Positions 8,375 to 17,800 of a stretch of DNA of 54,503 nt are shown piece after piece. This stretch comes from Streptomyces sp. NBS 14/10 (GTDB lineage: Bacteria; Actinomycetota; Actinomycetes; Streptomycetales; Streptomycetaceae). The first letter of the stretch is position 1. The number at the start of each line of letters is the position of its first letter. A program made the translations under genes and the position numbers. The stretch is taken from positions 1 through 54,503 of the forward strand of contig NZ_NCSM01000037.1 of NCBI RefSeq assembly GCF_002224125.1. Direction: 5' to 3'. A model generated the notes under the pieces. That model searched no databases and was not told where the DNA came from. It saw only the letters and a list, made by a program, of their open reading frames with translations.

Positions 8375-9622
8375 TCAGAGCGAAGCAGGGGTGGTTTCCC
8401 GGCGGCGCGCCGTGCGGCGCCGGAAGGAGAGCAGGGCGTACAGGGCCAGGCCGAAACCGCCGAGCTGGAGCACGAAGTACGCCCCGGTGCCGGCTAACTC
8501 GACGACCGGCAGGAGGACCAGCGGGGCCAGGAACGCGCCAAGGCCGTGCGCCAGGGACGTGGCCGCGGCGTAGGACTCCAGCGAGTCCGGCGGCGCCGTT
8601 GTGGTGACGAGCGGCTGGACGCTGGGGGCGATCAGGCACTCGCCCACGGCGAACAGGACGCCGAACACGGCTCCCAGCACCACTTTCGGCAGCGTGCCGG
8701 ACGTCAGCAGGGCGCAGCCGAGCATGGCCAGCGCGGCAGTCCACGACGCGATCGCGGCGACCAGCGCTCCGACGTAGTCGATCCGCTCGACCACGCGCAG
8801 GGCCAGTCCCTGCAGAACGATGACGCCGCCGGTGTTGCAGGCCATGACGACGCTGATCGCCGTCACCGACAGCTGGGCGTTGCCGAGGATCGCCGGCACG
8901 ACCGAGTCGAACTGGCCGAGGCCGAAGACCACGAGGGAGAACTGGAACACGAGCAGGCACAGGAACACCGGATCGCGCAGGGCCCTGCCGCGCGCCCGCC
9001 GTGGCGCGCCGGCGTCCTGCGGCCGGATCGCGGGCACCCCTCCGTACGAGCGCACCAGGCTGACCAGGATCGCGCCGTGGACCAGGTAGCTCAGGGCGTT
9101 GGCGGTCAGGCAGGCGGTGTAGCCCTCGGCGCCGAAGCGGTGGACGGCCTGGCCGCCCAGCAGAGTGCCCACGGTCATCGTCAGCGCCGTGGTCCGGTTC
9201 TGTCCGGAAAGCACTCTGCTGAGCGCGCCGTCGCCGAAGACGCGGGTGAGCAACGGGGTCTGCACCGCGTAGTACATGCCCGTTCCCGCGCCGGACAGCG
9301 CGGCGGCCACCATGACGAGCGGCATCGAGTCCGCCATGGTGAACAGGCCCCAGCCCGAGGCCTGGAGGACCGCGGCCGCCGCCACCGAGGTACCCGGTCC
9401 GTGCGCCCGGCCGATCCGGATGGCCAGCGGGTTCACCACCAGGCCCGACAACGCGTACAGGGCGAAGTAGAGCGAGACGCCCGACAGCGGCAATCGCAGG
9501 ACCTCCCGCAGGTAGGTCACCGTGATCGGGAGCATCAGGCCGCTGCCGAACGTGGTGGCTCCCCAGCCGGTCAGGAAAGTCCCGTAACCGGGCAGGGGTG
9601 CTCGGGGCGCCGCAGAGGTCAC
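8375..9622 (-). CDS. MFS efflux transporter
   Basis: The 415-residue integral membrane protein has about 12 predicted helices and the layout of drug-efflux major facilitator proteins. It opens with 'PGYGTFLTGWGATTFGSGL', has 'NPLAIRIGRAHGPG' after helix 2, and a basic cytosolic loop near the middle ('RPQDAGAPRRARGRAL'). It lies inside the biosynthetic run and overlaps the LOG gene by four bases (ATGA), so it is translated with it. It most likely exports the product and gives self-resistance (inference). Confidence 0.88.
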   Translation of the reverse strand: MTSAAPRAPLPGYGTFLTGWGATTFGSGLMLPITVTYLREVLRLPLSGVSLYFALYALSGLVVNPLAIRIGRAHGPGTSVAAAAVLQASGWGLFTMADSMPLVMVAAALSGAGTGMYYAVQTPLLTRVFGDGALSRVLSGQNRTTALTMTVGTLLGGQAVHRFGAEGYTACLTANALSYLVHGAILVSLVRSYGGVPAIRPQDAGAPRRARGRALRDPVFLCLLVFQFSLVVFGLGQFDSVVPAILGNAQLSVTAISVVMACNTGGVIVLQGLALRVVERIDYVGALVAAIASWTAALAMLGCALLTSGTLPKVVLGAVFGVLFAVGECLIAPSVQPLVTTTAPPDSLESYAAATSLAHGLGAFLAPLVLLPVVELAGTGAYFVLQLGGFGLALYALLSFRRRTARRRETTPASL

Positions 9623-10221
9623 GGAGCCGCCTGCCCGCCCAGCGGGGCTCCCGCCCCCGCGAGCGCACCGGCCGGCGCGACCATGTCGAGGGCCTGTTCC
9701 GGGGTCGCGGCCACGCGCAGGATGCCCGCGTCGCGTACGAAACCCCGTCGCTCCAGCCCGTCCACGTAATCGAGCAGGGACCGCCAGTCGTCGTCCACGT
9801 CGAGGAGCACGATGGGACCGACGTCGCGCCCGAGCGCGGCCATGGACACCACCTCGAGCACCTCGTCGAGCGTGCCGTAGCCGCCGGGCAGCGCGATGAA
9901 GGCGTCCGAGCGGTCGATCATGACGCGCTTGCGTTCCAGGAGGTCGCCCGTGAGCACGATCTCCTGGGGCGGCAGCTCGTCGCCCATCTCCTTGGCGCGC
10001 AGGAACTCCGGGATGACGCCGAGGATCGGCGCACCTCCTCCGGAGGCGCCGCGTGCCACCGCGCCCATCAGCCCGACGCCGCCCGCACCGTAGACCAGCC
10101 GGTGACCGCGGGCGGCCAGACCGGCGCCGAGCGCGGTGGCGACCTCGGCGTAGCGGGCCGACGGTCCCGGTGAGAAGCCGCAGAAGACCCCGAGCGACAG
10201 GGAGCTTTCAGAGGTATCCAT
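9619..10221 (-). CDS. LOG-family nucleoside 5'-monophosphate phosphoribohydrolase
   Basis: The 200-residue protein has the Rossmann-like LOG fold: 'YGAGGVGLMGAVA' near residue 45 and the catalytic signature 'ERKRVMID' followed by 'PGGYGTLDEVLE'. Family members hydrolyse nucleoside monophosphates to free base plus ribose 5-phosphate; older annotation calls them lysine decarboxylase-like. Inside a cluster with UDP-glucuronate supply and a CGA-synthase-like enzyme, the likely job is to release the nucleobase, perhaps guanine from GMP as I recall for miharamycin. It overlaps the SDR gene by 14 bases and the MFS gene by 4. The substrate base cannot be read from sequence. Confidence 0.85.
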   Translation of the reverse strand: MDTSESSLSLGVFCGFSPGPSARYAEVATALGAGLAARGHRLVYGAGGVGLMGAVARGASGGGAPILGVIPEFLRAKEMGDELPPQEIVLTGDLLERKRVMIDRSDAFIALPGGYGTLDEVLEVVSMAALGRDVGPIVLLDVDDDWRSLLDYVDGLERRGFVRDAGILRVAATPEQALDMVAPAGALAGAGAPLGGQAAP

Positions 10222-10942
10222 AGCTGAGCCAGCCTCCGTCGACGACCAGGGTCTGGCCGTTGATGTAGTCGGCCTCCGGGGAGGCCAGGAACAGGACAGG
10301 TCCGACGATGTCGGCCGGTCGGCCGCGCCGGCCGGAGGGGATGCGTCCGACGATGGCGTCCTCGTCGAGCGCGGCCGGGTGCGGGGTCTCGATGCGGATC
10401 ATGCCGGGGGCGACCGCGTTGACGTTGACGTTGTGCGGCGCCCACTCCACCCCGAGGCTGCGGGTCAGCTGGAGCACGCCGCCCTTGCTCGCCGCGTAGA
10501 GCGCCCGTTCCGGAAAAGCGGTGTAGGACAACAGCGAGCAGAAGTTGACGACCTTGCCGTGACCCTGCTCGAGCAGGTGCTGGCCGAAGATCTTGCAGGC
10601 CAGGAAGGTGCCCACCACGTTGGTGTCCAACAGGGTCCGGGCGGAGTCGACCGGGAAACCGGTCGTGGGGCCGAGGTCGAAGACGCCGGCGGCGTTGACG
10701 AGGACGTCCAGGCCGCCGAACCGGTCGACCACGTGCTCGGCCGCCTCGCCCATCGCCGCCTCGTCCGCCACGTCGACGGCCACGGCCACGCTCTCGGTCC
10801 CGAGCTCCTCGATCTCGCCGGCCACCGACTTCACCTGGGACTCGGTGCGGGCCAGCACCGCGACCCGCGCGCCGCGGGCGGCGAAGCCGAGAGCGACGGC
10901 TCGCCCGATCCCGCGGCCTCCCCCGGTGACGACGACCCGCAT
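10208..10942 (-). CDS. Short-chain dehydrogenase/reductase
   Basis: The 244-residue classical SDR has an NADP-type 'TGGGRGIGRAVA' at residues 6-17, 'NAAGVFD', and the catalytic 'YAASK' (Tyr and Lys present) near residue 150. Its ending ('NGQTLVVDGGW') is like that of 3-oxoacyl-ACP or glucose-type dehydrogenases. The start at ATG 10942 shares one base with the methyltransferase stop (TGATG). The PKS module has no ketoreductase domain, so this free enzyme may reduce the extended beta-keto intermediate or oxidise a sugar hydroxyl (inference). Confidence 0.88.
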   Translation of the reverse strand: MRVVVTGGGRGIGRAVALGFAARGARVAVLARTESQVKSVAGEIEELGTESVAVAVDVADEAAMGEAAEHVVDRFGGLDVLVNAAGVFDLGPTTGFPVDSARTLLDTNVVGTFLACKIFGQHLLEQGHGKVVNFCSLLSYTAFPERALYAASKGGVLQLTRSLGVEWAPHNVNVNAVAPGMIRIETPHPAALDEDAIVGRIPSGRRGRPADIVGPVLFLASPEADYINGQTLVVDGGWLSYGYL

Positions 10943-11565
10943 CAGCGGGCCCGGAACTCGCCGAACCAGTGCAGCTGGTCCGGCTTGGCGCGGGTGGGAA
11001 CGTTGCGGTAGACGTACAGCGCCACGCACTCGAAGCGGTCGGCGGTGAACGTGGTGAGGATGTCGTCGCTCGTGATGCGGCGCGGGCCGGTGCCGGGAAC
11101 CATCTTGTCCGAGAACGAGTTCAGCAGGAACAGGCCGCCGGGCTTGAGCAGGCGGTGCACCTCGTCGGCGTAGCGCGCCCTGGCCTCGTCGCGCATGTTG
11201 TGGAACACGAAGGAATCGGTGACGACGTCGGCCGACGATTCCGGCAGCGGGACGTCGAGCACGTCGCCCTGGATGAACTCGGCGTCGGCACCGGCCAGCT
11301 CGGCCCAGCGGCTCGCCCTCGCGACGGCGTCCGGCGACAGGTCGACGCCGGTGACGTCCAGGCCCTGCACGGAGAGGAACACGGCGTCGACGCCGGGGCC
11401 GCTGCCGAGATCGATCAGCCGCTGGCCCGGCTTGAGCGTGCCGTCGATCACTCGCTTGATCAGTTCGAGACCGGGGGACGCGTTGAACCAGGAGAGCTTG
11501 GCCAGCGTCTCCTTCGCGTAGACGGTGGAGAAGGTGTCGGTCCAGCTCTGCGTGAACGCTGTCAT
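10942..11565 (-). CDS. SAM-dependent methyltransferase, class I (Methyltransf_25/11 type)
   Basis: The 207-residue methyltransferase has motif I 'LIDLGSGPGVDAVFL' near residue 50, the acidic end of strand 2 ('VTGVDLSPDAV'), and 'LLKPGGLFLLNSF'. It starts at ATG 11565, overlapping the FkbH-like gene (ATGA). It occupies the place of fkbG, the O-methyltransferase, in an otherwise fkbG-H-I-J-K-like order. It does not look like the FkbG O-methyltransferase family, so it may have another target, such as a sugar hydroxyl, an amine or a carboxylate. The acceptor is unknown. Confidence 0.82.
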   Translation of the reverse strand: MTAFTQSWTDTFSTVYAKETLAKLSWFNASPGLELIKRVIDGTLKPGQRLIDLGSGPGVDAVFLSVQGLDVTGVDLSPDAVARASRWAELAGADAEFIQGDVLDVPLPESSADVVTDSFVFHNMRDEARARYADEVHRLLKPGGLFLLNSFSDKMVPGTGPRRITSDDILTTFTADRFECVALYVYRNVPTRAKPDQLHWFGEFRAR

Positions 11566-12647
11566 CGGGTGATCTCCTGAGTCGTGCCGCTGACCGCGGC
11601 GGTGGTGGTGTCGTCGGTGAGAAGGCGGACATAGCCGGGAACGGCCGGGATCCGGTCGTCCGGCAGCGTGAGGACGACGTGGTCCTCGGAGCGGGATTCG
11701 ACGACGAACCCCGCGAAGCGGTAGGTGACGAGCATCTGCCGGTTCCGGTCCGTGGGCCGGAAGTGGGCGACGGTGCGGGCACCGTGCGCGGCGGCCGTGC
11801 GGGCCAGCGCCGCGATGAGCGCGGTGCCGACGTTGCGGCCCATGACCCGGCAGGACATGAGCAGCAGCCGGATCGTCCACTCAGGGCCGGTGGACAGCAC
11901 GGCCAGCCCGATGGTGCCGTAGGTGCCGAAGCAGTCGTCGAGCTCGGCGACGAGCACCCGGTGGCCGGGATCCCGTACGAGGGCGGCGAGCTCCTCCTGG
12001 TCGAAGGTGATGCCGGTGGTGTTGAGCTGGTGGGTGCGCTGGGTCAGCTCCGCCGCGCGGTCGAGGTCGGCCGTGGTCGCGTGGCGCACCCTCAGCGTCA
12101 TGTCCAGCGAAAACAGGAACTCCTCGTTCGGCCCCTGGAACGTCTCCTGGTGCGAGCGACGGCGGTCCTCGGCCTGGTACATCTCCCGGCGCCGGGCGGC
12201 GTCGGCGGTCACGTGCCGCGGCAGGACCCGGCCGGCCGCGACCAGCTCGTGCAGCTCCTGCCGGGTCATGCACCTGACCTCGGGCAGTTCCCTGGCCACC
12301 TCGGCGCGTTCGAAGTCCGAGTCGTCGACGAACAGCACGCTGTCGGCACCGATGTTGAGCGCCTGGATCAGGGTCCGCAGCGACGCGGACTTGGCCGACC
12401 AGCCGACCTGCGGGTGCAGGAAGTACTCGTCGAGCCCGAAGGCGCGGAGCCGGTCGTCGACGGGGCCGGGCTCGTTGCGGCTGGCGACGGACTGGAGGAT
12501 GCCGTGCTCGTCGAGGGCGCGCACGAGCTCGCGGTTGGCGTCGGGGACGTGGAGTTCGTCGCCCTCCAGGAGCGTGCCGTCCCAGAGGGTGTCGTCCAGG
12601 TCCCAGACCACGCACTTGACTGTCTTCTCGGCGGTGGCCGGGGTCAT
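11562..12647 (-). CDS. FkbH-like HAD-GNAT protein (glyceryl-ACP former)
   Basis: FkbH-like enzymes dephosphorylate 1,3-bisphosphoglycerate and load the glyceryl group onto an ACP, the first step to hydroxy- or methoxymalonyl-ACP. The 361-residue product has a HAD domain with the nucleophile motif 'WDLDDTLWDGTL' at residues 15-26, 'FVDDSDFERAEV', and a C-terminal GNAT-like domain ('VMGRNVGTALIAALARTA'). I chose ATG 12647, which overlaps the acyl-CoA dehydrogenase stop as ATGA, over GTG 12665. It belongs to the extender cassette with the next three genes. Confidence 0.9.
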   Translation of the reverse strand: MTPATAEKTVKCVVWDLDDTLWDGTLLEGDELHVPDANRELVRALDEHGILQSVASRNEPGPVDDRLRAFGLDEYFLHPQVGWSAKSASLRTLIQALNIGADSVLFVDDSDFERAEVARELPEVRCMTRQELHELVAAGRVLPRHVTADAARRREMYQAEDRRRSHQETFQGPNEEFLFSLDMTLRVRHATTADLDRAAELTQRTHQLNTTGITFDQEELAALVRDPGHRVLVAELDDCFGTYGTIGLAVLSTGPEWTIRLLLMSCRVMGRNVGTALIAALARTAAAHGARTVAHFRPTDRNRQMLVTYRFAGFVVESRSEDHVVLTLPDDRIPAVPGYVRLLTDDTTTAAVSGTTQEITR

Positions 12648-13783
12648 CGCTGCCGTCCTTTCCACGCGGCGCCCGGATCGCGCAGCAGCGCGGTGGCCAC
12701 GACGTCCTGGAGCACCTCGGTGGGGCCCTCGATCACCTCGTGCACACGGGCCGCGGCGATCAGCCGGGCGAGGGCGTGGTCCTCGGTCTGTCCCTCGGCG
12801 CCCAGCAGGCGCGAGGCGGTGGCGGTCACACCGCCGGCCGCGCGGGAGGCCAGCAGCTTGGCGCGAGCGGCGGTCACCGCCGCCGTCGGCGCGCGGTCCT
12901 CGACCTCCCGCGCCGCCGCCCGTACGTAATGGGTCGCGGACTCGGTGGCGAGAGCGGCATCGGCGAGCAGTCCGCGCACGAGCTGGTGGTCCCCGAGCAG
13001 CCGGTCACCCGTGGAGCGGGTGGCGGCGTGGCCGACGGCCAGGTCCAGCGCGGCCTGTGCGATGCCCGCCGCCCCCGCGGCGACGAAGAGCCGGCCCAGG
13101 GTGAGGCAGGACGTCGCGACGAACGGGATGCCGGTCCCCGGTCGCCCCACCGCTCGCACGGCGGGGGCGGTCGCCCCGTCGAAGGTGACGCGGGCCAGCC
13201 GCGCGGCGCGCAGCCCCGCGGTGCGGGGTTCGGGCTCGACCCGCACACCGCTGCCCGCGTCCACGAGCGCGCAGCTGTCCAGGCCGTCCGTGAGACCGAA
13301 GACGAGGTAGGCGTCGGCGATCTGGCCGAACGACAGCCAGCGCTTCACACCGGTGACGCGCAGGGTGTCGCCGTCGCGGTCGATCCTGGTGGCCAGTGCC
13401 CCGGCATCGGCGCCGCCCTCGGTCTCGGTGAGGGCGAAGGCGGCGATGACCCGGCCGGTGGCCAGCTCGGGCAGGACGGCGTCGCGGACCTCCGGGGCGG
13501 CCCAGCGGCGCAGGGCGTGGCAGACCATGGCGTGGACCACGAGCAGGCTGTGCAGGCTGGGCGAGGCGGCGGCCACGAGCCTGTGCACGTCGACGACGTC
13601 CACCAGCGGGAGATCGCTGCCCTGGTGCGCGGTGTCGACGGTGATGCCGAGCAGTCCGAGGCCGGCCAGGTGGTCGACGTCCTCCCGGGGGACGGCGCCC
13701 GCGCGCTCCCACGCCGTGGCGCGGTCGGCGAACTGCCCGCCCCGCAGCGCGTCGAGGACCAGTTCCGGCGCTGTGGTGCTCAC
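12644..13783 (-). CDS. Acyl-CoA/acyl-ACP dehydrogenase, FkbI-like
   Basis: The 379-residue flavoprotein has the acyl-CoA dehydrogenase layout: FAD-binding 'AFALTETEGGADAGA' near residue 120, 'GVKRWLSFG', and the catalytic base region 'VHEVIEGPTEVLQD' near the C-terminus. In extender-unit cassettes this enzyme oxidises hydroxyacyl-ACP on the way to the malonyl-type unit. It overlaps the ACP gene and the FkbH gene by four bases each. Gene order and family agree with FkbI rather than fatty-acid degradation. Confidence 0.88.
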   Translation of the reverse strand: MSTTAPELVLDALRGGQFADRATAWERAGAVPREDVDHLAGLGLLGITVDTAHQGSDLPLVDVVDVHRLVAAASPSLHSLLVVHAMVCHALRRWAAPEVRDAVLPELATGRVIAAFALTETEGGADAGALATRIDRDGDTLRVTGVKRWLSFGQIADAYLVFGLTDGLDSCALVDAGSGVRVEPEPRTAGLRAARLARVTFDGATAPAVRAVGRPGTGIPFVATSCLTLGRLFVAAGAAGIAQAALDLAVGHAATRSTGDRLLGDHQLVRGLLADAALATESATHYVRAAAREVEDRAPTAAVTAARAKLLASRAAGGVTATASRLLGAEGQTEDHALARLIAAARVHEVIEGPTEVLQDVVATALLRDPGAAWKGRQR

Positions 13784-14046
13784 GCCGCCGCCACCCTGCG
13801 GGCGACCAGGGCGGCCAGTCCCCGTACGGAGTCGAAGTTGACCAGTTCCAGGTCCTCGTCGGTCACCTCGACGTGGAAGGTGCGCTCGACGAAGTCGACC
13901 ATCTGGACAGCGGCGATCGAGTCCAGCACGCCGCCGGAGATGAGCGGCCGGTCGTCCTCGATGCCGGGACGGCCGCTGAGCCGGGTGATGAACTCCCGCA
14001 CCACGGCGGTGACCTCGTCGGTCGTGGACGTGCTCTGAGCAGTCAT
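13780..14046 (-). CDS. Acyl carrier protein of the extender cassette, FkbJ-like
   Basis: The 88-residue free-standing carrier protein has the phosphopantetheine serine at S43 in 'GGVLDSIAAVQM'. It is acidic and helical, and starts three bases after the hydroxyacyl dehydrogenase stop. It should carry the glyceryl group that the FkbH, dehydrogenase and hydroxyacyl dehydrogenase enzymes convert to a 2-hydroxymalonyl-type (or, after methylation, methoxymalonyl) extender. Confidence 0.9.
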   Translation of the reverse strand: MTAQSTSTTDEVTAVVREFITRLSGRPGIEDDRPLISGGVLDSIAAVQMVDFVERTFHVEVTDEDLELVNFDSVRGLAALVARRVAAA

Positions 14047-14049
14047 CGT

Positions 14050-14892
14050 TCAGTTCCCGTCGTAGGAGTAGAAGCCGCGGCCGCTCTTGGCCCCGGTCCG
14101 GCCCTCGTCGACCATCCGGCGCAGATGCGGGTGGGTGACGAACTCATCGGTCCCGTAGTGCTCGTGCAGGACCTCGAGAGTGCGTACGACCGTGTCGACG
14201 CCGATCAGGTCGGCGGTGCGCAGCGGTCCGGAGGTGTGGCCGAGGCAGCCCGTGAACAGCTCGTCGACCTGGCAGGGTGTGGCGACACCGTCCGCGACGA
14301 CGGCGGCGGCGAGGTTGACCACCGGCATCAGGACGCGGTTGATCACGAAACCGGGGGCGTCGTTGACGACGACGGACCTCTTGCCCATACGGCCCAGCAG
14401 TTCGTCCACTGCGGCCAGTGCGGTGTCCGAAGTGGACGGGGCCCGCACGACCTCCACCATGTCGATGCGGTCGACCGGGTTCATGAAGTGCACGCCGACG
14501 ACGCGTCCTGGGTCGGTCAGGCACTCCGCCAGCCGCGCGATGGGGACGGCGGAGGTGTTGGCGGCGATGGTGACGCCGGGCGCCAGCACCTTGTCCAGCA
14601 ACGGGTACAGCTCGCGCTTGCCCTGCTGGGACTCGGTGGTGTTCTCCACCACGAACCCGGCGTCGGCCACGTCGGCGAGGTCGGTGGTGGGACGGATGTC
14701 CAGGTGCCGCGGTCCTCGGCCGCCGAGCAGCGCGGCCAGCCTCTCGTGCCGCCGGACGGCCGCGCGGGCCGTGTCCAGGGCTGCGGGGTCGGTGTCGACG
14801 AGGGTGACGGCGTAGCCCGCCGCGGCGGCGGCGTGCGCGACGCTGGAGCCGATGACGCCGGCTCCGATCACTCCGAGCGTGGGTGTGCTCAT
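14050..14892 (-). CDS. 3-hydroxyacyl-CoA/ACP dehydrogenase, FkbK-like
   Basis: The 280-residue NAD-dependent enzyme has the Rossmann motif 'VIGAGVIGSSVA' at residues 8-19, the active-site stretch 'VVGVHFMNPVDRIDMVEVV' with the catalytic His, and 'NDAPGFVINRVLMPVVN'. It resembles hydroxybutyryl-CoA dehydrogenases and FkbK, which oxidises glyceryl-ACP. It starts at ATG 14892 overlapping the PKS stop (ATGA), so the extender supply is directly coupled to the PKS module that uses it. Confidence 0.88.
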   Translation of the reverse strand: MSTPTLGVIGAGVIGSSVAHAAAAAGYAVTLVDTDPAALDTARAAVRRHERLAALLGGRGPRHLDIRPTTDLADVADAGFVVENTTESQQGKRELYPLLDKVLAPGVTIAANTSAVPIARLAECLTDPGRVVGVHFMNPVDRIDMVEVVRAPSTSDTALAAVDELLGRMGKRSVVVNDAPGFVINRVLMPVVNLAAAVVADGVATPCQVDELFTGCLGHTSGPLRTADLIGVDTVVRTLEVLHEHYGTDEFVTHPHLRRMVDEGRTGAKSGRGFYSYDGN

Positions 14893-17800
14893 GACGCTGG
14901 GCTCCCGTGGTCGGTGGGCTCCGGTTCGTGCTCGGTGGGCTCCGGTTCGTGCTCGGTGGCGGTGAGCCAGGCCTCCACCTCGCGCGTCATGCCGCCGAGG
15001 GTCGCGGAGGCGAAGACGACGGAGGAGGGCACTGCCCGTCCGGTGAGCTCCTTGAGGCCCGCGATCAGGTGCACACCCATCAGGGAGTCGCCACCGAGGT
15101 GGAAGAAGTGGTCGTCGGGGTGCACTTCGCGCAGGCCGAGCAGGATGCGGAAGCGGTGGGCCAGGAACTGCCCGACCGCGGAGCCGGGTGCCTCGCCCGG
15201 CTGCTGCGGTGCGGGCGTCTCGGGCACCGTCTCGGTGTGCCGCGCCGCGACCGGCGCCGACCAGGGGTCGGCAGGCGGCTCGGTGTCGGGCAGGTACCGG
15301 CGGCGCAGCAGGGCGCGCGGGGGCAGGGTGGTCCGGCGCCGCGGGCCCTGACGCAGGCGCGGCCAGTCGGCCTCGACGCCGTGGGTCCACAGTTCGCCCA
15401 ACGCCTCCAACATGATCTGCCGGTCGCCGGCGTTCTCGTAGGACTGCCGTACGGTGCGCACGCACACGGCGTCCGGGTCGGCCTGGGCGATCCAGGGACG
15501 GGCGGTGCCCGGTCCCACCTCGACCAGGACGCGGTGGCGGGCCAGGACCAGCCCGGCCGCCGTGCGGAACCGCACCCGGCTGACCATGTGGTCACGCCAG
15601 TAGCCGGGTTCGGGCACCTCCCCGTCCAGCCACGCGCCGAGCACGCTCGAGGCGATGGGGATCCGGGCCGGCTTCAGGTCCACATGGCGCAGGTCCTCGC
15701 CGAGCTTCGCGGCGGCACCGGCGAGCTGCGGGGTGTGGAACGGGTGCGCGGCGTCCACGGACAGCGTGGAGAACCCCTCGGCGCGCAGCCGGTCCGCCAG
15801 CGCCGACACCGCCTCCGGGCGGCCGGAGAACACGCAGTGGCCCGGCCCGTTCTCGGCCGCGATCCAGGTGTTGTCGACGGCGTGCTTCTCCACCTCCTCG
15901 GCGGCGGCGAGCACGCTGAGCATGGCTCCGGGCCCGGCCGTTTTGACCAGATCGGCCCGGCGGGCGATGGCGGCCATGGCGTCTTCGGGTCCGATGACGC
16001 CGGCCAGCACGGCCGCCACCCACTCCCCCAGGCTGTGGCCCAGCAACGCGGCCGGGCGCACACCGAGGTCCATCAGCGTGCGGGCCATGGCGTGTTCCAT
16101 GCAGAACAGCGACAGGTGCACCTCACGCAGTTCACGGGGGGCCGGGGGTGCGTCTCCGCGACGCAGCAGGGCGCGCAGGTCCACGCGGTCGCCCCCACGC
16201 TCCGGGCGGGCCGGCTCGGTGGCGAACGACCGGCCGACGGCACCGTCGGTCAGCGTGTCCGCCACCGCCACGACGGCCCGGAGGTTGCGGGCGAACAGAG
16301 GGTCCGTACGGGCCAGTTCGGCGCCCATTCCCGGGTAGTGGCTGCCGATGCCCGGCAGCACGAACACGACCTCGGGGGCGTCGGTCGTGGTGTGGCCGCG
16401 CTGGATCCGCAGCCGGTCGGCGGCGAAGGCGCCGGCCACCTCTGCCTGCGAACGGACCACCGCGTAGCCGCGGTGCGGGTGCCGGTGGCGGGCGGTCTGG
16501 GTCGTCCAGGCCGCGTCCGCGACACACGAAGGGCTCTCGGCCAGGTGGTCGCGCAGGGCGGCCAGGTCGGCGTTCAGGGCGTCCGGGTGGTGGCTCGACA
16601 GCAACAGCAACTCGGCGTCGTCGGACGACGGCGTCGCCGATACGACGGGCGCCTCCTCCAGGACGACGTGACAGTTCGTACCGCCCAGGCCGAAGGCGCT
16701 CACCCCGGCCCGCCGGGGCCGGCCGGGCACGGCAGGCCAGTCCAGGGCCTCGCCCAGCGGCCGCAGCGGGCCGGACCGGGCGGCCAGGTCGGACGGCAGC
16801 CGCTCGAAGTGCGGCGTGGCGACGAGACGCCGATGGCGCAGGGACAGCACCGCCTTGGCGAAGCCGGCCAGACCGGCCGCTTCCCTCAGGTGCCCGAGGC
16901 CGCCCTTGGCCGCCCCGACGTGGACGGGGTGGCCGACGCCTGCGAACACCTCGGCCAGCGCCGACCACTCGGTGGAGTCGCCGATACGGGTTCCGCTGCC
17001 GTGCGCCTCCACGTAGTCGATGTCCTCCGGGTCGAGCCCGGCCACGTCCAGCGCGGCCCGGACCACCTCGACCTGGGCGGCGGCGTCGACGCCCGCGAAA
17101 CCCGACTTGCCGGAGCCGTCGTTGTTCATGGCGGTGCCGCGCACCACCGCCCAGATCTCGTCGCCGTCGCGCAGCGCGTCGGCCAGCCGCTTGAGGACGA
17201 CCGCTCCGGCACCGTCACCGGGTACGGACCCGCCGGCCGCCGCGTCGAACGGGCGGCACACGCCGTCCGGGGAGCCGATGCCGCCGAGCGGTGCGTCGTA
17301 GCCGCCGGGGGCGGGGACGCGGACCGACGACACGGCGGCCACGGCCAGGTCGCTGCCGTGACCGAGCAGGTCCTGCACGGCCAGGTGGACGGCGGTCAGC
17401 GCGGTGGAGCAGGCCGACTGCACGGTGACGGCGGCGCCCTGGAGACCGAGCCGGTAGGCGATCCGGGTGGCGGCGTAGTCGCCGCGGTTGGTCACCTCCA
17501 GGGACTGGGCGTCGACGCCGGGGCGGCCGGCCAGCGCGCTGCCGACCCACCGCTCGTAGTCGCTGTGACCGACCCCGGCGTAGACGCTGACCGCCATCGT
17601 GCGGGCCCGGTCGACGTTGGCCGTGGTCAGCGCCTCGTCCGCCGCCTCGAGCAGGAGTCGTTGCTGCGGGTCGGTCAGCAGGGCCTCGGACGGGGCGATC
17701 CCGAAGCGGCCGGGGTCGAAGTGACCGGGGCTCGGCACGGATCCGTAGGCCGGCACGAACGTGGCACCCGCGGCGGCCTCCCGCCGGGTGATGCTGTCCT

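Noticed and set aside
7119..9668. An 849-codon frame spanning the ATP-grasp gene and the MFS gene
   Set aside because: The N-terminal 420 codons are Arg/Gly/Pro-rich shadow sequence of the MFS gene. The ATP-grasp start with its own GAGGAG site is at 8363, so there is no fusion protein.
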